Origin: Spirogloea muscicola
Taxonomy: Eukaryota; Streptophyta; Zygnematophyceae; Spirogloeales; Spirogloeaceae
Direction of reading: 5' to 3'
DNA length: 36,764 nt
Assembly: GCA_009602725.1 (NCBI GenBank)
Contig: WELB01000365.1
Coordinates: 4,048-40,811 of the forward strand
Notes under the pieces: model-generated
What the model saw: only the letters and a program-made list of their open reading frames with translations
Databases searched by the model: none
What the model was told of the DNA's origin: nothing
Program-made: the position numbers and the translations under genes
Shown: positions 31,593-36,764 of the stretch, one piece after another
Layout of the letters: each line of letters begins with the position of its first letter
Position numbering within the stretch: the stretch's first letter is position 1

Positions 31593-32826
31593 ATGGCCCG
31601 CTTCGCCGTCGCCGCCCTGGTCCTGGCCTTCGCCGCCTCCGCCTTCGCGGCCTGCTCCCCTTCCGGCGCCACCTACTTCGGTGGTGCCACCTCCGTCCAG
31701 CCCCTGGAGAACCAGGTCCTCAGCAGCTACGGCTCCTATGGCTGCTATGCCTCCGTCGGGTGAGTACCGGCCTCGTGCACTTCCGAGCCACCGTCTGCTT
31801 TGCTGCCGCGCACGCATCCCCTGCTGCGTGCACAAGACAGAGCCACCATGCCCGTGGCCGCACCTGCGCTTGTGCAGTATCGTATCGAAGTGTCCGAGCG
31901 CTTCGCTTTCGGATGTGCCCGGGCTGCCCTGGGCCGTCCTCTTCCGGGCCTGTGCCCCGCCTGACCGTCCACACGTGGTGCCACCGCTTTCATGACCCCG
32001 CAGCTCCGGCGCCGGTTACACCGGTTTCCAGGCCAACACCTACCAGGTTGCTGCGTCCGATGCCGCCATGACCACCGCCCAGGAGTCCGGCCTCGGCTTC
32101 TCCAAGCTCACCGTCCCCCAGGGCCTCCAGTCCTACTCCCTGCTCTTCAACGGTGCCTCTGAGCTCACCCTCTCCTGCCAGAGCCTGGCCGATCTCTACT
32201 CCGGCTACTCCACTTCCATCGGCGGCGGTGCCATCACCGTCCCCGTGGCTCGCTCCGACTCCTCGGGCACCTCGTTCGTCTTCTCCTCCTACCTGAACCT
32301 GTGCACCGCCGGCGGCGCGCGCCCGTGGCCCTCGAGCAAGGTCGGCGAGGTCGTCAGCTGGGGCTCCCCGCGCCTGGTCACGCAGAGCGGCTCCGGCGGC
32401 GTCGCTTCATACGTGTTCTCCCACCCCGGTGCCATCTGCTACCTCGGGACCCCCGTCGCCATCACCTTCGTGACCGGCAACGTGCGCATCGCCTCCACCA
32501 ACAACAAGGCCGGCCAGAACTACAAGGGCAGCTCCTGCTCCGTGACCGGAGCCATCCCCGTGTCCGTGCCGGCTGCCACCGCCACCTGGTCCGGGGTCAA
32601 CACCATCTTCCAGCCCGGCTCCGGCGTCTGCCCCATGGTGTCCTTCGCTTACATCTGGGCCCGCCAGACCTACCCCTCCGGCACCCCCTCTGCCACCGCC
32701 ACCAAGGCTTTCCTCAACTTCATGTTCTCCACCTCCGGCCAGAACCTCCTCCCTCCCCTCAACTTCGTCAAGGATCCCAGCAGCCTCATCACCCAGAACA
32801 CCAACGCCGTGAAGACCATCTCGTAA
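31593..32826 (+). CDS. PstS-type phosphate-binding protein, copy R
   Basis: Exons 31593-31759 and 32004-32826 (GTGAGT..CAG intron of 244 bp) encode 329 residues; the stop is TAA, where copy L has TGA. The signal peptide, the phosphate-site loops and the C-terminal lobe are as in copy L; the only amino-acid difference I found is Met in GVCPMVSF. Seven cysteines in the mature protein (for example ACSPSG, YGCYAS, LSCQSL, AICYLG) suggest disulfides, consistent with an extracellular location. The gene is transcribed away from copy L, and the two start codons are about 7.1 kb apart. No ABC permease or ATPase gene is nearby. The bacterial-type domain together with a spliceosomal intron and nuclear codon use points to an old gene transfer that is now domesticated, which is inference. 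Confidence 0.88.
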
Positions 32827-33877
32827 ATTGCCCTTTTATGTCTGTGCAGCTATTTAGCAAACTCAAAATAGTACAGGAACAATTTTGACATTGAAATGAT
32901 GTGAGAGTACTTACAAATTCCGAGTTACATCCATGAGTATGTTCTCTGAAAAGTATTCCACTTACAAAAAATTCCACTGCGGTAAAATTTCTCGCTAAAG
33001 TTAGCAATTTGAGCTACGAACACTACAAATAAACGGGCATGAGTTATCAAAATCGTACTCATATCTTCAGCGACGTTACAGCGGGTAGCAACCTTCCCTT
33101 CAGACCGTTCATATAAATAATATTTCCAGTCAAAATATGACATTAAGACAAAAATAGTCCACTGACAATGAAATTCTTCCACCGACACTCCTTAAACATT
33201 CCGTCCTGCACGTAATTGACAGATAACATGCCCACTGGTTGTCACAACTAATGTCATTCACTGTAGTAACATCAAAAATGACAATGTTACACACATCGAA
33301 CCCGTTCCTGTACCATGACAGTCCAACATCTCAATGACAATCAACGGACTTTCTTAAATTTAAAAAAATTGTTTCTCTTCATATAACAACAAATTCACCG
33401 TTGTAGCAGAACATTGTCACGACCGGCAACCACCATACAAGCCAAATAGCAGAACAACTTTTTTCGAATGTCCACGTAACACACAGAATGAAATATGACA
33501 ATTATGGGACAATGTTACCATATCAGACGGTAATACTTAAGTAAACACGCCTCTAAAGATCAGAATATGTGACATGATTAAAGATACAGAAATCATGATG
33601 ACCACTCCTGACAGCCTCCTTCCCCACTTCGTTTCAATGCAAAATCTGAGCTTGGATAAGTTGTATTCAAATTAACTCTGCAGGCCATCATCTGCAGGGA
33701 TGCTAGTGATTGGTGATGTGGGATAACGATTATACCAACCCTTGACAAAACCTAGAGCAGTACAAAATAGATCGATCCTCCTTATGACAAAACCGGCTGA
33801 CTCAAAAGTGTGGGACCAAGACCTGGTCCCAGGTCCAGATCCAGATCCCAGGTCCCAGGTTCCATAATCACAGGTCG
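32827..33877. repeat. palindrome, outer right arm (AT-rich 3' flank of PstS copy R)
   Basis: Inverted partner of 22228-23284. AT-rich, without conserved coding frames, and with many differences from the left arm. It ends at CAGGTCGA, beyond which the LRR-exon array begins. Confidence 0.85.
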
Positions 33878-33884
33878 AACACTT

Positions 33885-34985
33885 GGCAGAGGGCAGCTTC
33901 GAGCCTACTGATTGTTGTCGACAGAAAGAAAATAGAGACTAGTGCATTTCCCCAGCTCAGACGGTAAAATACCAGTGAGGCTGCAATGCAAGGAAGAGCA
34001 AAGCTATTTTTTACAAAGTCGACAGCATTTGGGCTTCTACTACACACAAATTGCAACCAGCTCCTTCCAAGGTCTGGGCGGCTACTGTTGCATGAGATAT
34101 CCAAATAGTATAGCAGAGATGGAGAGCTGACACTTGGCAGAGGGCAGCTTCGAGCCTACTGGTTGTTGTCGACAGAAAGATAGCTCAGACTGGTGCAGTT
34201 CCCCAGCTCAGGTGGCAAAATACCAGTGAGGCTGCAATGCAAGGAAGAGCCAAGCTCACATACAAAGTGGCTAGCATTTGAGCTTTTCCTAAATACAAAC
34301 TGCAGTCAGATCCTTTCAAGGTCCGGGCAGCTACTGTTGCATGAGATGACCAAACAGCATAGCAGAGATGTGTGGCTTGACACTTGGCAGAGGGCAGCTT
34401 CGAGCCTACTTGTTGTTGTCGACAGAAAGAACAAGAAGACTGATGCAGTTCCCCAGCTCAGGCGGTAAATTACCAGTGAGGCTGAAATGCAAGGAAGAGC
34501 CAAGCTCACATACACAGTGGCCAGCATTTGGGCTTTTCCTAAAGACAAATTGTAGTCAGCTCCTTTCAAGGTCCGGGCAGCTACTGTAGCATGAGATCTC
34601 CAAACAGTATAGCAAAGATATATGGCTGACACTTGGCAGAGGGCAGCTTCGAGCCTACTTGTTGTTGTCGACAGAAAGAAAGCTGAGACTGGTGCAGTTC
34701 CCCAGCTCAGACGGTAGAATACCAGTGATGCTGCAATGCAAGGAAGAGCAAAGCTCACATGAAGATTCGCCAGCAATTGGGCTTTCCCTAAACACAAATT
34801 TAGTCGGCTTTTTCCAAGGTCCGGGCAGCTACTGTTGCATGAGATATCCAAACAGTACAGCAGTGATAAGTGGCTGACACCCGGCAGAGGGCAGCTTCGA
34901 GCCAAACTTATTGTTGTTGACAGAAAGATAGCTGAGACTGGTGCAGTTCCCCAGCTCAGGCGGCAAAATACCAGTGAGGCTGCAA
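33885..34985 (-). repeat. tandem array of ~250-bp exon-plus-intron units (LRR exons)
   Basis: Five units start at 34979, 34730, 34481, 34231 and 33980 (spacing 249, 249, 250, 251). Each holds a 72-nt exon after TTGCATTGCAG (TTTCAG in one unit), a GT donor (GTAGGC in four, GTTTGG in the first) and about 177 bp of similar intron. The introns are conserved along with the exons, so the units arose by whole-unit duplication. Confidence 0.85.
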
Positions 34986-36065
34986 TGCAAGGAAGAGCAA
35001 AGCTCACATACGAAGTCGCCAGCTTTTAGGCTTCCTCTAGATATAAACTGCAGTCAGCTCCTTTCAGGTCCGGGCAGCTACTCTTCATCTACTGCTTTAA
35101 GTACTCTCCTACATGTTGGTCAATTCGACAATCAGGAATCTTAAGAAATTGTAATATCACTTTTCATTGCCTATTTTGCCACACGTCATGACAATAGCTG
35201 CACACGATAGAAGCAGAACCTCACGGCTCAACATAGCTGCACATATCTTAAATGATTTTTTGAGGAAACCTTTTACTGACTAAAGCCCGATATCAGCTAG
35301 ATCTCCCAAGCGCTGGCAAATTCCCATTACTGCATGCCAGTGCATGCACGAGGATGCACAGTAGTAGTCGCTGACCCTGATCACTATCAAGAATCCCGCT
35401 CAACAGAGCATGAAGGTATCTCAACAATAAGCTGTGCATCTGCAACCCTAAAATGGTTAAGCTTTGGCATGCTGACCTGTTGTCGTCGAGCCAGAGTTCG
35501 CCGAGCTGCGGGAGGCTACTCAGCGCCGGAGGGATGGAGCCCGAGAAAGAGTTGCCAAACAGATATATGTACGTCAGGCTGCCAATATTAGCAAGCTCCG
35601 GTGCCAGCGTGCCTTCCAACTGCAAGTCCACCAGATTGAGCCCCACCACGCGCCTGCAAGTGTGTACCAGCGGCCAGCAGCGTAGAGAGCCGAGCTTGAT
35701 CAGATCTGGAACTCATGCCGCAGCTCGCAAGGAGCTCGCAACAACGCTCGCTGGGTCAGAAGCCCTCCACGGAGCTGCCGCTAGCCCTGTCGCTGCAGAG
35801 GAGACGGGCCCTGCAGGCTCACGACCTCGACAACGGCGGCCGCTGGGGTTACCAATGCCTGTGCACTTTGCTTGACACGTCGTGGCGGCCCATTCGGACT
35901 AGGCCGGGCTCGGGACAAAGCTCTTGCCTGTGGCTGCCTCTGTCGTGGCACGTAACGCCGGACCAGTCGCACGGCGTGAGTTCGGCGGGGTCCCAGTCGC
36001 TGAGGCTGCCATAGGGGTCGTGGGTGATGCGGGCCTTGAAGGCCAGCAGCGCAGCCTTGTCAGAG
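33909..36065 (-). CDS. plant-type leucine-rich-repeat protein (LRRNT_2 + LRRs), both ends missing
   Basis: Exons: 36065-35928, 35653-35477, 34979-34908, 34730-34659, 34481-34410, 34231-34160, 33980-33909, all with phase-2 borders. The first encodes the LRR N-terminal cap (DKAALLAFKARITHDPYGSL, then CDWSGVTC) and the second RVVGLNLVDLQLEGTLAPEL and two LRRs of the LTGxIP plant type, ending LGELWLDDN. Each 72-nt exon then adds one repeat of the form LTGILPPELGNCTSLSYLSV. Such ectodomains belong to secreted LRR proteins or LRR receptor kinases; no kinase or membrane segment is present because the gene is cut off at the palindrome edge (33877). The first intron is GC-AG (CAG before GCAAGA). The signal-peptide exon was not found; a phase-2 exon before 36065 is required. 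The gene may be truncated and non-functional. Confidence 0.75.
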
Positions 36066-36242
36066 CTGCGCGGGGGAGAATGACGGGCAGTCAGGCCGGG
36101 GGGGCCACACGGAGGCCCACGCAGCGCGGGCGCTGGAGTGCGGCCGCAGCAGGAGCCCGAACGGCGAATGCAGCGGACGAGGTGAGGGCTCGCAGGCGCA
36201 ATGTGCCATGCTTTGGGAGAGCCACTTGATGCTCTAGGCGCA

Positions 36243-36764
36243 ATGTGCTTCCTGGCTCAGGAGTGGCCGCGGCGCGGAGGGGCTGCTCACTTTGGGGTCC
36301 CTCGGACGAGGCGTGTCGATCTGGTCGGCGTCCCCCTGGGAGGTGGCAAGCGGCTCCTCATGGACGTTGTCCTCACCGACAGCTTCCGGACGAAGGGCCC
36401 CATTACTTCTGAGACCGGCTACGCTGTGAAGGTAGCCGAACGGAAGAAGCTGCACAAGTACAAGGACCACCTGGCGGGTGATACCTTTTACCCCCTGGCC
36501 ATGGACATCCATGGGTGTTACGGGGGTCGGTGGTCCTCGTTACTTTCGCTGCTGGCCTCTCAAGCTAACCAGCGGCGCCGGGAGCAGGGTGCTGCCCTTC
36601 CCGGTGGCTCGGTGCCTTTGAGTCTAGTGTCCTGCTACCGTATGCGATTGTCTATGTCCCTGCAGCGCTCCCAAGCGCTTGCTTTGCACCGCCGCGCTGG
36701 TCGCGCCCTTGCAGCAGCCTCTGGCTTGCGCAGCGGGGTTGCTCTTCCTCCCCTCAGCTCATCT
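36243..36764 (+). CDS. LINE ORF, C-terminal restriction-like endonuclease region (runs off the window)
   Basis: An uninterrupted frame from ATG 36243 to the window end reads VDLVGVPLGGGKRLLMDVVL, AVKVAERKKLHKYKDHL and FYPLAMDIHGCYGGRW, then HRRAGRALAAASGLRSG. These blocks align with the endonuclease region of the LINE copies at 8721-9029 and 20960-21480. The spacing of the acidic (DLVG, MDVV) and Lys..Tyr elements fits the restriction-like endonuclease of RLE LINEs, which nicks the target DNA. This copy has no frameshift in the part visible, so it may belong to a younger element continuing to the right. RT and zinc-finger parts are not seen upstream, so it is probably 5' truncated. Confidence 0.7.
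   Translation, partial: MCFLAQEWPRRGGAAHFGVPRTRRVDLVGVPLGGGKRLLMDVVLTDSFRTKGPITSETGYAVKVAERKKLHKYKDHLAGDTFYPLAMDIHGCYGGRWSSLLSLLASQANQRRREQGAALPGGSVPLSLVSCYRMRLSMSLQRSQALALHRRAGRALAAASGLRSGVALPPLSSS

Larger units (their letters stand above)
30463..32826. repeat. palindrome, right near-identical core (PstS gene and upstream region)
   Basis: Inverted partner of 23285-25674. The homology starts at CATGTGGACC and continues without major gaps to the last sense codon of the PstS gene. Confidence 0.9.

Noticed and set aside
22228-33877. CRISPR array, prophage or bacterial pst operon
   Set aside because: There are no regularly spaced direct repeats and no pstC/A/B genes, and the PstS genes contain introns, so the locus is eukaryotic.
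34306-35007. 233-residue minus-strand open frame across the LRR array
   Set aside because: It is a shadow frame through exons and introns; the splice-consistent LRR exons lie in another frame.

Overview
The window looks like nuclear DNA of a green alga (Chlorophyta; Trebouxiophyceae is the best guess). Genes are GC-rich and split by many short introns. Several gene types are plant/algal: a LON substrate-binding-domain protein of the chloroplast type, a GH10 xylanase preceded by CBM22 modules, an F-box/leucine-rich-repeat protein, and an LRR protein with the plant LRRNT_2 cap. A short stretch of TTTAGGG repeats fits this lineage. The assignment is inference; no rRNA or organelle marker is present.

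Layout. 1-2173 (+): 3' part of a LON-domain gene in eight exons. 2760-7122 (-): an eleven-exon CBM22-CBM22-GH10 xylanase with one frameshift. 7703-11390: two remnants of one LINE family, tail to tail (a + strand 3' tail, then a - strand element with a deleted reverse-transcriptase core). 11781-13828 (+): F-box/LRR gene, damaged at its F-box. 14310-15691 (+): proline-rich coiled-coil protein. 17510-18231 (-): inverted partial copy of the F-box/LRR gene, ending where a degenerate full-length-like LINE begins (18232-21663, +).

22228-33877 is a large imperfect palindrome. Each arm carries a complete two-exon gene for a secreted PstS-type phosphate-binding protein, transcribed outward (- at left, + at right). 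The two genes and about 1.1 kb upstream of each are nearly identical, while the flanks beyond the stop codons and nearer the centre are clearly more diverged. The centre holds a third, broken PstS fragment and a LINE reverse-transcriptase fragment. Each PstS copy has the same upstream architecture: a TTAAAAGG box about 91-98 bp before the ATG, a phosphate-starvation-type GNATATNC site about 610-640 bp upstream, and a duplicated CGGAAGCGCGTG module.

33909-36065 (-): 5' part of a plant-type LRR gene. Five of its LRRs lie on 72-nt exons inside five tandem units of about 250 bp, so each tandem duplication of exon plus intron adds exactly one 24-residue repeat. The palindrome edge cuts this gene. 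36243-36764 (+): C-terminal endonuclease part of another LINE, running off the window.

Two general features stand out. Several introns that restore perfect reading frames start with GC instead of GT. The LINE family (N-terminal zinc finger, reverse transcriptase, CxC..HxxxC knuckle, restriction-like endonuclease) leaves copies that end in a conserved GGGCTGG/CCAGCCC hairpin. Exon limits were deduced by hand from splice-site phase and family similarity; no alignment or transcript data were available.
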